Source: G965227875 sp965227875 (GTDB taxonomy: Bacteria; Pseudomonadota; Alphaproteobacteria; Rhizobiales; JAJFHC01). From it: a stretch of 64,000 nucleotides of DNA. The notes below the pieces were generated by a model, which was not told the origin of the DNA, made no database searches, and worked only from the letters and a program-made list of their open reading frames with translations. Shown in pieces: positions 49,678 to 59,239 of this stretch. A program made the position numbers and the translations under genes. The stretch covers positions 4,836,001-4,900,000 of the forward strand of contig OZ245783.1 in assembly GCA_965227875.1 (NCBI GenBank), in the 5' to 3' direction. Numbering within the stretch: the first letter of the stretch is position 1; every line of letters starts with the position of its first letter.

Positions 49678-50532
49678 TCAGTCCTTGCAGGCTTCCCGCT
49701 CGAAGGCGGCAAGGTCCTTCAGTTCGCCGCGGACCGAGAAGTCGCCGTAGTCGAGCACGAGGTCCCGCGAAACCGCGTTTTCGAACATGATGAACCTGAT
49801 CTCGTGGCTCGGCGTCTGTTCGCCGGCCGGGTTGTCCGTTTCCTCGAAGAAACTCACGGTCACGGGCCATGACCTCAGGTTCTGGAGAACTTCGGCTCCC
49901 TTGAAGTCCGACGCGGCCTCGCCCGGCTTTCGCTCCTTGCCGACGAAGGACACGGCCCGGAAAACCTTCTTGCCGTTCGTGCCGTCATAGACGAGCGATC
50001 TTTCGAACTGTTCGCCCTCCAGCGCCGCGTCGAGGATCCGTGAGGTGTGTTCCGTGGGGAAGACCACCTCGGGCGCAAGATCGAACTGCTCTTCGGACGG
50101 CTTGGAAAGAACGCCCGTGCCCGGCTTGCCCTCGGCGCCGCGCGACGCACGGCCCATGGTCTCCTCGCTCAGGCTCTTGTTGAGGAACTGCCTCGTGCTG
50201 AACCGGAAGCTGCTCCCGTCCGCAGACTCCCAGGACGTCGCGCGGATATCCGAGACATGCGCCTTGCCTTCCCGGTTTCTGTACTCGGTGACGATCTGGT
50301 AGTTGACGGTGAACCCCTCGCAACCGATGCGGTCCACCTCCTGCACCAGCCGGCCGCGCACGCCCGAAATACCGGAGCGTTCCGATGCCTCGAGAAGCGA
50401 CAGGTCGTAGACGGCCCTGTGTGCCAGGATGCCTGCGCGCCCGGCTGCGTCCGCTTCGCCGATTTGCAGATGGGGCAAGGACAGGAGCCCCGCAAGCGCA
50501 ACGGCGGGCAGTTTCATGAGGTTTCGCAACAC
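49678..50532 (-). CDS. eipB: Cell-envelope integrity protein EipB (DUF1849)
   Basis: A 284-residue periplasmic protein. A signal peptide (about 1-28, ending GEADAAG) leads to the DUF1849 fold: AHRAVYDLSLLEASERSGIS, TVNYQIVTEYRNREGKAHVS and the C-terminal EETDNPAGEQTPSHEIRFIM (in part). In Brucella EipB, a spiral-shaped protein in this family, supports envelope integrity and virulence. I placed the start at GTG 50532, preceded by AAAGGGAAACCCAC. The frame is open to 50706 without homology. It lies right after the orphan dinB fragment. Confidence 0.88.
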   Translation of the reverse strand: MLRNLMKLPAVALAGLLSLPHLQIGEADAAGRAGILAHRAVYDLSLLEASERSGISGVRGRLVQEVDRIGCEGFTVNYQIVTEYRNREGKAHVSDIRATSWESADGSSFRFSTRQFLNKSLSEETMGRASRGAEGKPGTGVLSKPSEEQFDLAPEVVFPTEHTSRILDAALEGEQFERSLVYDGTNGKKVFRAVSFVGKERKPGEAASDFKGAEVLQNLRSWPVTVSFFEETDNPAGEQTPSHEIRFIMFENAVSRDLVLDYGDFSVRGELKDLAAFEREACKD

Positions 50533-50755
50533 GTGGGTTTCCCTTTCGTGCGTGTCGTTGGTCCGGACGAACGGATAGCATTTCCGGTGGACGAAAGCGA
50601 ACCGGCCGTCTGGTGAGATATATGCATGTTCGCTCCGTCGGCAAGCCGGCGACAGAAATCCGGGCAGAACCGCGAAAGGGATGGTATCAGGGGGCAAAGG
50701 TTCCACCCCGCAGCTCGCTCCGCCCGAGCGTCTTCAACAACACGAGGTCTCGTCC

Positions 50756-51703
50756 ATGGCCGCTATTCCCTTCATCAAGCGTGACGATGTCGAGCATCGA
50801 CTGACCTGGACCGCCATTTCGGACGCCATTGCGGAGGGCCACCGCGGTCCGGCCGCCGAACTCGGCGACCTTCTCCTGACGAACGGCCCCGATTCGATGC
50901 TCAATCGGGCCGCATGGATCGAGGGACGCGGGCTCGGCCTGAAGACGGCCAACATTTTTCCCGGCAATACCTCGCGCGAACCGCCCCTGCCCTCCATCCA
51001 CAGTATCGTCTCGCTCTTCGATCATCGTACCGGGGTCCCGCTCGCACTGGTGGACGGCGACCTGGTCACCAAGTGGAAAACCGCGGGCGATTCCATTCTC
51101 GGCGCGAGGTTTCTCGCCCGCGAGGACTCACGGACCCTTACGGTCGTCGGTGCGGGGGTCGTCGCCCGTTCGATGGTCGACGCCTATCTCGAGCTTTTCC
51201 CCGGGCTCGAGCGCATTCTCGTCTGGAATCGCAACAAGTCCCGTGCACAGCAGCTCGTCTCGGACCTGACGCCCGGCAATCGGGAGATCCTCGTTTCGGA
51301 TGACCTCGATGCGGCTCTCGGAGAGGCCGACATCGTCACCTCGGCGACCATGTCGACCGCGCCGCTGATCCACGGCGCCAGCATCCGTCCCGGCACCCAC
51401 GTGGACCTTATCGGCGCCTTCCGGCCGGACATGCGCGAGGCCGACGACGAACTGGTCGCCAAGGCGGACATCTACGTGGATTCTCGGCATACCGCCCTGC
51501 ACGACATCGGCGAACTGGGCAAACCGCTCGCCGATGGCGTGATCTCCGAAAGCGATGTCCGGGGCGATTTCCACGATCTGTGCAACGGCCTTCCGGGCCG
51601 CACCGACCGCGATGCCGTAACCCTGTTCAAGAACGGTGGCGGCGCCCACCTGGACCTCATGACCGCCTTTTACATCCGGGATATGCACGCCCGGAACAGC
51701 TGA
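50756..51703 (+). CDS. Ornithine cyclodeaminase/mu-crystallin family protein
   Basis: A 315-residue NAD(P)-binding protein. The Rossmann motif is TVVGAGVVARSMVDAYLEL (with DGDLVTKWKTAGDS preceding it). GADIVTSATMSTAPLI-type sequence (EADIVTSATM) is also conserved. Members include ornithine cyclodeaminase, ketimine reductase and the cis-3-hydroxyproline pathway reductase LhpI acting on 1-pyrroline-2-carboxylate. With aconitase X in the same window, a ketimine/pyrroline reductase role is worth testing. CGAGG upstream of ATG 50756 sets the start. Confidence 0.85.
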   Translation: MAAIPFIKRDDVEHRLTWTAISDAIAEGHRGPAAELGDLLLTNGPDSMLNRAAWIEGRGLGLKTANIFPGNTSREPPLPSIHSIVSLFDHRTGVPLALVDGDLVTKWKTAGDSILGARFLAREDSRTLTVVGAGVVARSMVDAYLELFPGLERILVWNRNKSRAQQLVSDLTPGNREILVSDDLDAALGEADIVTSATMSTAPLIHGASIRPGTHVDLIGAFRPDMREADDELVAKADIYVDSRHTALHDIGELGKPLADGVISESDVRGDFHDLCNGLPGRTDRDAVTLFKNGGGAHLDLMTAFYIRDMHARNS

Positions 51704-51821
51704 GTGAACGCCGGCAAAATCGGGCAACCCCCCTCACATTCGCCCGGTGTTGATGTAATGTCGCGCAATCCCCACGCGCCGGAGCAACCCTCCGGCAACA
51801 TCCTTGAAGGAGACGAGAAGA

Positions 51822-52286
51822 ATGAGCACCATCGCCGCACGGCTTGAAGAAATGGGCGTCACCCTGCCGACGCCGGCCGCCCCCGTCGCGAACTACGTCG
51901 CATACACGATCAGCGGCAACCAGGTGTTCGTGTCCGGACAGGTGCCGTTCGGACCCGATGGTCTCGAATACCAGGGCACGGTCGGTGCGGAAATCTCCGT
52001 CGAGCATGCCCAGGCCGCGGCACGGCTTTGCGCCATCAACATTCTCGCACAGGTGCGCGCGGCCCTCGACGGCGACCTCGAGCGAATCGTGCGCTGCCTG
52101 AAGCTCGGCGGTTTCGTCAATGCCGTACCCGGGTTCACGGAACATCCCGCCGTCATCAACGGGGCTTCGGACTTCATGGTCGAGGCCCTTGGCGACCGCG
52201 GTCGTCACGCCCGATTCGCCGTCGGCGCCGGCAGCCTTCCGCTCAACGTGGCGGTGGAGGTCGACGCCGTCTTCGAAGTGCGCTAG
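51822..52286 (+). CDS. RidA/YjgF-family protein
   Basis: A 154-residue protein. RidA enzymes deaminate reactive enamine/imine intermediates. The family pattern is seen in FVSGQVPFG, AARLCAINILAQVRAALDG and LKLGGFVNAVPGF; the C-terminal half has ARFAVGAGSLPLNVAVEVDAVF. The catalytic Arg found in true RidA (near residue 105) is not clearly visible, so it may be a paralogue. AAGGAGA precedes ATG 51822. It follows the ketimine-reductase-like gene; RidA acts on 2-aminoacrylate-type imines, so a functional link is plausible. Confidence 0.88.
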   Translation: MSTIAARLEEMGVTLPTPAAPVANYVAYTISGNQVFVSGQVPFGPDGLEYQGTVGAEISVEHAQAAARLCAINILAQVRAALDGDLERIVRCLKLGGFVNAVPGFTEHPAVINGASDFMVEALGDRGRHARFAVGAGSLPLNVAVEVDAVFEVR

Positions 52287-52297
52287 GCAGCCGGTCG

Positions 52298-53038
52298 ATG
52301 GGCAGGTTCGACTGGCTGACGGCTCGGCCGGTCGCCCATCGGGGCCTGCACGACGCGGACCGGGGCATCGTCGAAAACACCGAGAGCGCCATCGCCGCGG
52401 CGATGGAAGCCGGCTACGCGATAGAACTCGACCTCCAGTTGGCCGGCGACGGCGAAGCCGTCGTTTTCCATGACGAGACGCTCGACCGGCTGACCGTGGA
52501 ACGCGGCGACGTGCTGGCAAGGTCAACGGCGGAACTGAAGTCGGTGGCCTTCAGGCAGACCGCGGATCGAATCCAGACCCTGCCCGAACTCCTCGAACAG
52601 GTCGATGGTGCTGTGCCGCTGGTACTCGAAACCAAGAGTTCCTGGACGGCACCCGGACCGCTCGAACAACGCATTGCGGAGTGCCTCGAGCATTATGACG
52701 GGCCGGTGGCGCTCATGTCCTTCGACCCGGGCTCCGTCGCCCGGTTCGTCACGCTATGCCCCGGCAGGCCGCGCGGGCTCGTCGCGGAGCGTTTCACGGC
52801 TGCGGAATGGCCGCAGATCGGCGCGTTGAAACGCATGTGCCTGACCCATCTTCTCTGCCGCTCGGGCGCCCGGCCGGACTTCATCAACTACAATGTTCGC
52901 CATCTTCCCGCGCCCGCGCCCTGGCTTGCCCGTCGCCTCGGCCTGCCCTTGCTCACATGGACGGTCAGGTCGCCGGAGGATCGCAGAACCGCTGCCAGAT
53001 GGGCGGACGCGATGGTTTTCGAAGGTTTCCGTCCATGA
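52298..53038 (+). CDS. Glycerophosphodiester phosphodiesterase family protein
   Basis: A 246-residue TIM-barrel phosphodiesterase without a signal peptide. The catalytic/metal residues occur in VAHRGLHD (His and Arg), NTESAIAAAMEAGYAIELDLQL (Glu and Asp) and VVFHDETLDRLT (His), followed by LVLETKSS. It hydrolyses glycerophosphodiesters to glycerol-3-phosphate. The ATG at 52298 is 11 bp past the RidA stop, so the two are in one unit. Confidence 0.9.
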   Translation: MGRFDWLTARPVAHRGLHDADRGIVENTESAIAAAMEAGYAIELDLQLAGDGEAVVFHDETLDRLTVERGDVLARSTAELKSVAFRQTADRIQTLPELLEQVDGAVPLVLETKSSWTAPGPLEQRIAECLEHYDGPVALMSFDPGSVARFVTLCPGRPRGLVAERFTAAEWPQIGALKRMCLTHLLCRSGARPDFINYNVRHLPAPAPWLARRLGLPLLTWTVRSPEDRRTAARWADAMVFEGFRP

Positions 53039-53076
53039 CTTGCCATACGCACGTCGCGCCGCCAGATTAGCCCCGT

Positions 53077-54252
53077 ATGAAAGACAGCCCGGCAAAAACA
53101 GCTACGGTCCACGCAGAGATATCAGATGTCGCTGCAGAAGATTGGGACGCCTGCGCCAATCCCGCTTCGGTTCCCCACAACCCGTTCATCAGCCACGCTT
53201 TCCTGAATGCCCTCGAGGAAAGCGGATCGGTGCGCGCCGAGACCGGTTGGTTGCCGCAGCACATCGTCCTGGCGGATGACGACGGGACGATCGTCTCCGC
53301 GATGCCCTGTTACCTCAAGGGCCATTCCCAGGGCGAGTATGTGTTCGACCACGGCTGGGCCGACGCGTTCGAGCGTGCCGGTGGCCGATACTACCCGAAG
53401 CTGCAGGTCTCGGTTCCGTTCACCCCGGCGACCGGACGGCGACTGCTCGTCGCCGACGGCCACGACGTCGAACTCCACGAGGCAATGCTCGTCAATGCCG
53501 CCATCCAGCTGACCGAACGGCTCGAGGCGTCCTCGATACACATCACCTTCATGACCGAACCCGAGTGGTCGCGCCTGGGATCGCTCGGCCTGCTGCAGAG
53601 AACCGATCAGCAGTTCCACTGGTCCAACGACGGCTATGGCGACTTCGACGACTTCCTTGCCGCACTCGCCTCGCGCAAGAGGAAAGCCATCCGCAGGGAA
53701 CGGGCCGAGGCGGTCTGCGACGGCGTCGAGATCGAGTGGATCACGGGCAAGGACATCACCGAAGCCCACTGGGATGCCTTCTTCGAATTCTACATGGATA
53801 CCGGGTCCCGGAAATGGGGCCGGCCCTATCTGACCCGCCAGTTCTTCAGCCTCGTCACGGACGCCATGGCGGACAGGATACTGCTGATCATGTGCCGGCG
53901 GCAGGACCGCTACATCGCCGGGGCGCTCAATTTCGTGGGCGACGACACCGTCTACGGACGGCACTGGGGGTGTGTGGAGGATCATCGGTTTCTTCACTTC
54001 GAGGCATGTTACTACCAGGCCATCGAATTCGCGATTTCGAGAGGCCTGAAGCGCGTCGAGGCCGGGGCACAGGGAGCACACAAGCTCGCCCGCGGTTACG
54101 CGCCTGTGACAACCATGAGCGCCCATTACATCGCCCATCCGGGCCTGCGGAGAGCGATCGCGGACTACCTGGAAAACGAACGCCTCCATGTCGAGGAGGA
54201 AAACCGGGTTCTCGCCGGCCACACGCCGTTCCGCAAGTCCGGCAGCGGTTGA
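53077..54252 (+). CDS. FemAB-like / DUF482 (COG3146) acyltransferase-fold protein
   Basis: A 391-residue protein with two tandem GNAT-like halves. The N-terminal pattern CANPASVPHNPFISHAFLNA and GRYYPKLQVSVPFTPATGRR (in part) are hallmarks of the COG3146 family. FLAALASRKRKAIRRERAEA and EFAISRGLKRVEAGAQGAHK are also conserved. It was once annotated as peptidoglycan biosynthesis FemAB-like, but its substrate is unknown. It lies 38 bp past the GDPD stop. Confidence 0.85.
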   Translation: MKDSPAKTATVHAEISDVAAEDWDACANPASVPHNPFISHAFLNALEESGSVRAETGWLPQHIVLADDDGTIVSAMPCYLKGHSQGEYVFDHGWADAFERAGGRYYPKLQVSVPFTPATGRRLLVADGHDVELHEAMLVNAAIQLTERLEASSIHITFMTEPEWSRLGSLGLLQRTDQQFHWSNDGYGDFDDFLAALASRKRKAIRRERAEAVCDGVEIEWITGKDITEAHWDAFFEFYMDTGSRKWGRPYLTRQFFSLVTDAMADRILLIMCRRQDRYIAGALNFVGDDTVYGRHWGCVEDHRFLHFEACYYQAIEFAISRGLKRVEAGAQGAHKLARGYAPVTTMSAHYIAHPGLRRAIADYLENERLHVEEENRVLAGHTPFRKSGSG

Positions 54253-54308
54253 CGAAGTCGACGGTTTCACCGAATCCTTTCACACATCCATCATCCGGAA
54301 GAGACAAG

Positions 54309-54743
54309 ATGAGCTACGACAAAGACAATATTTTCGCGAAGATCCTGCGCGGCGAAATCCCCAGCCACAAGATCTACGAGGATGACGAGGTCTTCGCATT
54401 TCTCGACGTCATGCCCCGGTCTCCCGGACATACCCTGGTCATTCCCAAGGTCGAGGCGACCGGCCTGATCGACATTTCACCGGAGGACCTCGGCGCTCTC
54501 ATGGCTAAGGTCCAGAAACTCGCCCCCCTCATCGTCGAAGGCATCGGGGCGGAAGGTTTCATGCTGCAGCAGTTCAACGGCGCTCCGGCCGGACAGACGG
54601 TCTTCCACCTGCATATCCACATCATTCCGCGCTGGGAAGGCCAGTCCCTTCGCCCCCATGGCACGGACATGGAAGACAACGAAGTCCTTGCAGGAAACGC
54701 CCGGATGATCCGCGCCGTCATCGACCCGGGCATGCCCGGCTGA
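54309..54743 (+). CDS. HIT-family protein (histidine-triad nucleotide-binding)
   Basis: A 144-residue Hint-like protein with catalytic triad motif VFHLHIHIIPRWEG and the N-terminal IFAKILRGEIPSHKIYEDD, plus DVMPRSPGHTLVIPK. These enzymes hydrolyse nucleoside phosphoramidates. GAAGAGACAAG precedes the ATG. It is the last gene of the +-strand unit starting at 50756. Confidence 0.93.
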   Translation: MSYDKDNIFAKILRGEIPSHKIYEDDEVFAFLDVMPRSPGHTLVIPKVEATGLIDISPEDLGALMAKVQKLAPLIVEGIGAEGFMLQQFNGAPAGQTVFHLHIHIIPRWEGQSLRPHGTDMEDNEVLAGNARMIRAVIDPGMPG

Positions 54744-54747
54744 GCGG

Positions 54748-55089
54748 TCAGGCCCCGCGCAGAAGTTCCGCGACCAGGAAGACGAACACCGCCGCCGCCA
54801 CGCCGAGCGCGACGATACGCTTCACGAAGAGGAACACGAGCGAGCCGATGGTCAGGGCCAGCACACGGCTGGCCAGGGCGCTCTCGGCGAGATGCCCGGG
54901 CGGGTCCACCACCATCCTGATGACGAGTGCTGCTATCAAGGCGGTCGCCACCGCCTTGACCCAGCTCAACATCGGGCTACCCACCCTCAGCCGGTCGGAA
55001 TAGATGACTCCCAGGAAACGCCACACCACGGTCGCCGCGCCGCCGGCGAACAGGATGACCGCAAACGTGTAGTAGGCTTCATTCGTCAT
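54748..55089 (-). CDS. AzlD-family branched-chain amino acid transport protein
   Basis: A 113-residue protein with four hydrophobic segments (FAVILFAGGAATVVWRFLG, WVKAVATALIAALVIRMVV, and two more). It is the small subunit of AzlCD-type exporters. It overlaps azlC-like by 11 bp, and its stop lies 5 bp from the convergent HIT gene's stop. Confidence 0.87.
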   Translation of the reverse strand: MTNEAYYTFAVILFAGGAATVVWRFLGVIYSDRLRVGSPMLSWVKAVATALIAALVIRMVVDPPGHLAESALASRVLALTIGSLVFLFVKRIVALGVAAAVFVFLVAELLRGA

Positions 55090-55804
55090 CGGTCGCCTTC
55101 CGCCGGCGCTGGGCGAAGAAGTAGGCGAGCGTCCCCCCCACCAGACCTGCGATCATCATGTCGAACTGGGGAAGGACGGCGTGAACCGCGACAAAAATGA
55201 CGCAGCCCAGGAATATGCTCACGTAATCGAGCGCCTCGTCCGCGCCGGCCAGCAGTCCTGTGAAGAAATAGCAGGGCGTGAGGAAAACGAGCGCCGACGA
55301 CAGAAGCAGGGGCACGTGGCCCGAAAGCGCCATGCCGACGACCAGCATGCAGCACATCGTCCCCACGAGCGTCGACCCGAGCCCGATCATGAACGCCAGG
55401 CGTTCTTCGACAGGCATGGCAGGGAAATGCCGGCGCGCCTCGAGCCAGACGGTCGCCGCCGTGAAGTGGGCGACGAGGAAATACTGCCAGCGCGGGTGAC
55501 CGTCATGGCGCATCTCGGGAAGGATCGCGACAACCATCGGCATGAGCCGCACCGCCGTCAGGGTGACGGCGAAGGCGATCGTGAGAAAGCCCGCTCCGGC
55601 ATCGAGCGAACTCAGCAGCACCACCTGCCCGGGCAGGGCCCACACGGTGAGTGTCAGCAGAATGCCCTCGAAGGCCGAATGCCCGCTGGCCTGCAGCAGG
55701 GCGCCGAACCCGAGGAAGGATCCGCATAACACGACACCTCCCGTCGAGAGGGCTGCTCTCGACCCACGGCCGAAAGAAGCCCAGTCGAACGGTCGATGTG
55801 TCAT
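55079..55804 (-). CDS. AzlC-family branched-chain amino acid permease
   Basis: A 241-residue permease with several TM helices. The family pattern includes GSFLGFGALLQASGHSAFEG and TVWALPGQVVLLSSLDAGAG, then MLVVGMALSGHVPLLLS. AzlC with AzlD exports branched-chain amino acids. The two genes overlap, an arrangement normal for this pair. Confidence 0.9.
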   Translation of the reverse strand: MTHRPFDWASFGRGSRAALSTGGVVLCGSFLGFGALLQASGHSAFEGILLTLTVWALPGQVVLLSSLDAGAGFLTIAFAVTLTAVRLMPMVVAILPEMRHDGHPRWQYFLVAHFTAATVWLEARRHFPAMPVEERLAFMIGLGSTLVGTMCCMLVVGMALSGHVPLLLSSALVFLTPCYFFTGLLAGADEALDYVSIFLGCVIFVAVHAVLPQFDMMIAGLVGGTLAYFFAQRRRKATDDE

Positions 55805-55852
55805 GTTGCCCCGTGCCGCCTACCCCGCGACGCAAATCATTGCGTCAGGACT

Positions 55853-58276
55853 TCAGTCGGCCAGCATCGGGACTTTGGGAACGCTGCCCCCGTTGTTCCC
55901 TTCGCCATTCTTGGGCTTGCGCGGCGGCGACTTCCGGCCGCCGCCCTTCCCGCCGCCACGCGGTTTCTTCGGTACCGGGACGGCCTTTTCGCTGTCGCTG
56001 GTCAGATACTCGAAGGCGACGACCTTCTTGCCCTCGTCGTTCTCTTCCACGACCACCTTGACCGTGCCGCCCTTGAGCAACTTGCCGAAGAGGACCTCGT
56101 CCGCCAACGGCTTCTTGATGTGCTCCTGGATGACGCGCGAGAGCGGACGTGCGCCGAACTTCTCGTCGTAACCGTGCTGGGCGAGCCAGTCGTTGGCCTC
56201 GTCGGTGAGTTCGATCGTCACGTTGCGGTCCTGCAGCTGCGCTTCGAGCTGCAGGACGAACTTCTCGACCACACGCCGGACGACGTCGCGCGGCAGGTTG
56301 CCGAAGGGAATCACCGCATCGAGTCGATTGCGGAACTCCGGCGTGAATAGCCGGTTGATGGCTTCCTCGTCATCACCTTCGCGTTTCGACTGGTTGAAGC
56401 CGATCGGAGGCTTGGCGAGGTCGGCCGCGCCCGCATTCGTCGTCATGATGAGGATGACGTTGCGGAAATCCACGCTCTTGCCGTTGTGATCGGTGAGCTT
56501 GCCGTGGTCCATCACCTGCAGGAGGATGTTGAAAAGGTCCGGATGCGCCTTCTCGATCTCGTCGAGCAGCAGCACGCAATGGGGATGCTGGTCGACGCCG
56601 TCGGTCAGCAGACCGCCCTGGTCGAACCCGACATAACCCGGAGGCGCACCGATCAGGCGCGACACCGTGTGGCGCTCCATGTACTCCGACATGTCGAAGC
56701 GAAGCAGTTCCACACCGAGCAGCGTCGCCAGCTGACGTGCGACCTCGGTCTTGCCGACACCCGTCGGGCCCGAAAAGAGATAGCACCCGATGGGCTTTTC
56801 CGGTTCGCGGAGGCCGGCCCGCGACAGTTTGATGGCGGACGACAGCGACTCGATCGCCCGGTCCTGGCCGAAAACAACGCGTTTGAGATCTCCGGAGAGG
56901 TCACGAAGCGAATCCGCATCGGATTTCGACACGGTCTTGGGCGGAATCCGCGCCATCGTCGCGATGGTCGCCTCGATTTCCTTCACGCCGATCTTCTTCT
57001 TGCGCCGCGAATCCGGCAGCAGCATCTGCGAGGCGCCGGTCTCGTCGATCACGTCGATCGCCTTGTCCGGAAGCTTGCGGTCGGACATGTAGCGCGCGGA
57101 AAGCTCCACCGCGGTCTTGATGGCCTCGTTGGTGTAGCGGATCTTGTGGAACTCCTCGAAATAGGGCTTGAGACCCTTGAGGATCTTGATCGTATCGGGA
57201 ACCGTCGGTTCGTTGATGTCGATCTTCTGGAATCGCCGCACCAGCGCACGGTCCTTCTCAAAATGGTTCCGGAATTCCTTGTAAGTCGTTGAGCCCACGC
57301 AGCGAAGCGCTCCTGATGACAGCGCGGGCTTGAGCAGGTTGGAGGCGTCCATCGCACCGCCGCTGGTGGCACCCGCACCGATCACGGTGTGGATCTCGTC
57401 GATGAACATGATCGCGCCGGGATAATCCTCGATCTCCTTGACGACCGCCTTCAGACGCTCCTCGAAATCGCCGCGGTAGCGCGTGCCGGCCAGCAGCGCG
57501 CCCATGTCGAGCTGGAAGATCGTCGCGTCGCGCAGCACCTCGGGAACTTCCCCGTTCACGATCTTGCGCGCGAGACCCTCCGCGATCGCGGTCTTGCCCA
57601 CGCCGGGGTCACCAACGAACAGCGGATTGTTCTTCTGGCGCCGGCAGAGCACCTGGATCGTGCGCTCGACTTCCTTCTCCCGGCCGATCAGCGGATCGAT
57701 CTTGCCGTCGGACGCCTTCTTGTTGAGGTTGACGCAATAGGCCTCGAGCGCATCGCCGGCCTGCACGCCACCCTCTTCGCCTTCCTCTCCGGATTCCTCT
57801 TCTGCGCCCTTGGCCGCCTTGGGATCGGAGGCGCCGGGACGCTTTGCGATGCCGTGACTGATGTAGTTCACCGCGTCGTAGCGGGTCATGTCCTGCTCCT
57901 GCAGGAAATAGGCCGCGTGGCTTTCGCGCTCGGCGAATATCGCCACCAGCACGTTCGCGCCGGTGACCTCTTCGCGACCGGAAGACTGGACATGAATGAC
58001 GGCGCGCTGGATCACGCGCTGGAACCCTGCGGTCGGCTTTGAATCCTCGTCATCGTCGACAACGAGGCTGGAGAGTTCGTTGTCCACGTAGTCCTCGAGG
58101 TTCTTGCGCAGCAGGTCGAGGTCCACGTTGCAGGCGCGCATCACGGAGGCCGCGTCCTGATCCTCGATCAGGGCGAGCAGCAGGTGCTCCAGCGTCGCGT
58201 ATTCGTGGCAGCGTTCGTTTGCAAGGGCCAGCGCTCTGTGCAGCGCGTCTTCGAGACTTCGGGAGAATGTCGGCAC
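55853..58276 (-). CDS. clpA: ATP-dependent Clp protease ATP-binding subunit ClpA
   Basis: An 807-residue AAA+ unfoldase that feeds ClpP. The N-domain (about 1-145) begins with two Clp_N repeats (LEDALHRALALANERCHEYATLEH, in part). Walker A of the D1 domain is GDPGVGKTAIAEG; D2 has GPTGVGKTEVARQ. A C-terminal Gly/Lys-rich tail (about 770-807) is not present in E. coli ClpA. The gene follows clpS by 9 bp, so they are co-expressed. ClpAP degrades N-end-rule and SsrA-tagged proteins. Confidence 0.96.
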   Translation of the reverse strand: MPTFSRSLEDALHRALALANERCHEYATLEHLLLALIEDQDAASVMRACNVDLDLLRKNLEDYVDNELSSLVVDDDEDSKPTAGFQRVIQRAVIHVQSSGREEVTGANVLVAIFAERESHAAYFLQEQDMTRYDAVNYISHGIAKRPGASDPKAAKGAEEESGEEGEEGGVQAGDALEAYCVNLNKKASDGKIDPLIGREKEVERTIQVLCRRQKNNPLFVGDPGVGKTAIAEGLARKIVNGEVPEVLRDATIFQLDMGALLAGTRYRGDFEERLKAVVKEIEDYPGAIMFIDEIHTVIGAGATSGGAMDASNLLKPALSSGALRCVGSTTYKEFRNHFEKDRALVRRFQKIDINEPTVPDTIKILKGLKPYFEEFHKIRYTNEAIKTAVELSARYMSDRKLPDKAIDVIDETGASQMLLPDSRRKKKIGVKEIEATIATMARIPPKTVSKSDADSLRDLSGDLKRVVFGQDRAIESLSSAIKLSRAGLREPEKPIGCYLFSGPTGVGKTEVARQLATLLGVELLRFDMSEYMERHTVSRLIGAPPGYVGFDQGGLLTDGVDQHPHCVLLLDEIEKAHPDLFNILLQVMDHGKLTDHNGKSVDFRNVILIMTTNAGAADLAKPPIGFNQSKREGDDEEAINRLFTPEFRNRLDAVIPFGNLPRDVVRRVVEKFVLQLEAQLQDRNVTIELTDEANDWLAQHGYDEKFGARPLSRVIQEHIKKPLADEVLFGKLLKGGTVKVVVEENDEGKKVVAFEYLTSDSEKAVPVPKKPRGGGKGGGRKSPPRKPKNGEGNNGGSVPKVPMLAD

Positions 58277-58285
58277 GGCGGGGTA

Positions 58286-58657
58286 CTACTCCTTTTCCAT
58301 AGTGCATTGCAAAGGATGCTGGTGTTGACGCGCAAAGTCCATAACTTGTGTAACTTTTGTTTCCGCGACTTCGTACGTGTAGACGCCGCACACCCCGACC
58401 CCCTTCTGGTGGACATGCAGCATGATGCGGGTCGCCTCTTCCCGTCCCTTTCCGAAGAACCGTTCCAGCACGTGCACGACGAACTCCATCGGCGTGTAGT
58501 CGTCATTGAGCAGCAGCACCTTGTACATGCTGGGCTTCTTGGTCTTTTGCCGTGTCCGCGTGACGACGCCGGTTCCCGGACCGCCGTCCTGGCCGTCGTC
58601 ACCGTTCTCGTCGCGTCCGGCCAACCGGATGTCGTATGGTTTCACTCGTCTCGTCAT
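58286..58657 (-). CDS. clpS: ATP-dependent Clp protease adaptor ClpS
   Basis: A 123-residue adaptor that binds N-degrons. A long, probably disordered N-terminal region (residues 1-45) precedes the conserved fold: YKVLLLNDDYTPMEFVVHVL, then EATRIMLHVHQKGVGVCGVY. The binding-pocket DDYTPMEFV and the Met/His residues are intact. The start was set at ATG 58657; the frame is open to 58852 without homology. Confidence 0.93.
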   Translation of the reverse strand: MTRRVKPYDIRLAGRDENGDDGQDGGPGTGVVTRTRQKTKKPSMYKVLLLNDDYTPMEFVVHVLERFFGKGREEATRIMLHVHQKGVGVCGVYTYEVAETKVTQVMDFARQHQHPLQCTMEKE

Positions 58658-58825
58658 CGTGTCTGGGTTGGAAAATCTTTTGGGGTTAGGCAGTGAGGTG
58701 ACCCATCCGTCGAACAATATAGAGATATCGCTACCGATTTCGACCCCGCAACGGCAACCATGCGTTCCAAATCGATCACGCGTCGAACAATCCGATTGTG
58801 CCGCCAACCGAGACCTGGCTGCAAA

Positions 58826-58864
58826 ACAAAAAAGCCCGGTGCCTTGCGGCACCGGGCTTTTGCG
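58826..58864 (-). terminator. Strong bidirectional rho-independent terminator after the phasin gene
   Basis: A 13-bp perfect stem (58831-58843 with 58848-58860) with a TTGC loop, flanked by A- and T-rich ends. On the minus strand it follows the phasin stop by about 20 bp and is followed by TTTTTTGTTTTGC. Confidence 0.9.
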
Positions 58865-58882
58865 AAAAAACCGATCCTTGGA

Positions 58883-59239
58883 TCAGGAAGCTTTCTTCGG
58901 AGCGACCTTGCCGGTGAATTCGGCGAACTGCGATTCGAACGGCTTGTAGGCTTCCTTGGCGGCGTCGACGTAGAGCTCACCGAGCTTCGTCATCTGACCG
59001 ACATAGGACTCGTAGGCCGACTTCGCATAGGCGGTCTGGATTTCAACAGCCTTGTCGAGCGACTTGGCGGCGAACGCCTTTTCCATGGCGGCCGTGCCTT
59101 CCTCGAAGGACTTCTTCGAGAAATCCGCCATTTCCGTCGCGATGCTCTGGAAACCCTTCGACATGGCCGTCGCGGAGGCGACGCTCGCGTCGAACTGCTC
59201 TTTGCCCATGCTCTGGAAGTCTTCAATATTCTTGATCAT
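58883..59239 (-). CDS. Phasin family protein
   Basis: A 118-residue, entirely helical protein: MIKNIEDFQSMGKEQFDASV, AMSKGFQSIATEMADFSKKS and YAKSAYESYVGQMTKLGELY. It matches the phasin_2 pattern and would coat polyhydroxyalkanoate granules. It is followed by a strong terminator and preceded by a sigma-70 promoter (59307-59334), so it is a single-gene unit expressed strongly. Its presence suggests that the organism stores PHA. Confidence 0.88.
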   Translation of the reverse strand: MIKNIEDFQSMGKEQFDASVASATAMSKGFQSIATEMADFSKKSFEEGTAAMEKAFAAKSLDKAVEIQTAYAKSAYESYVGQMTKLGELYVDAAKEAYKPFESQFAEFTGKVAPKKAS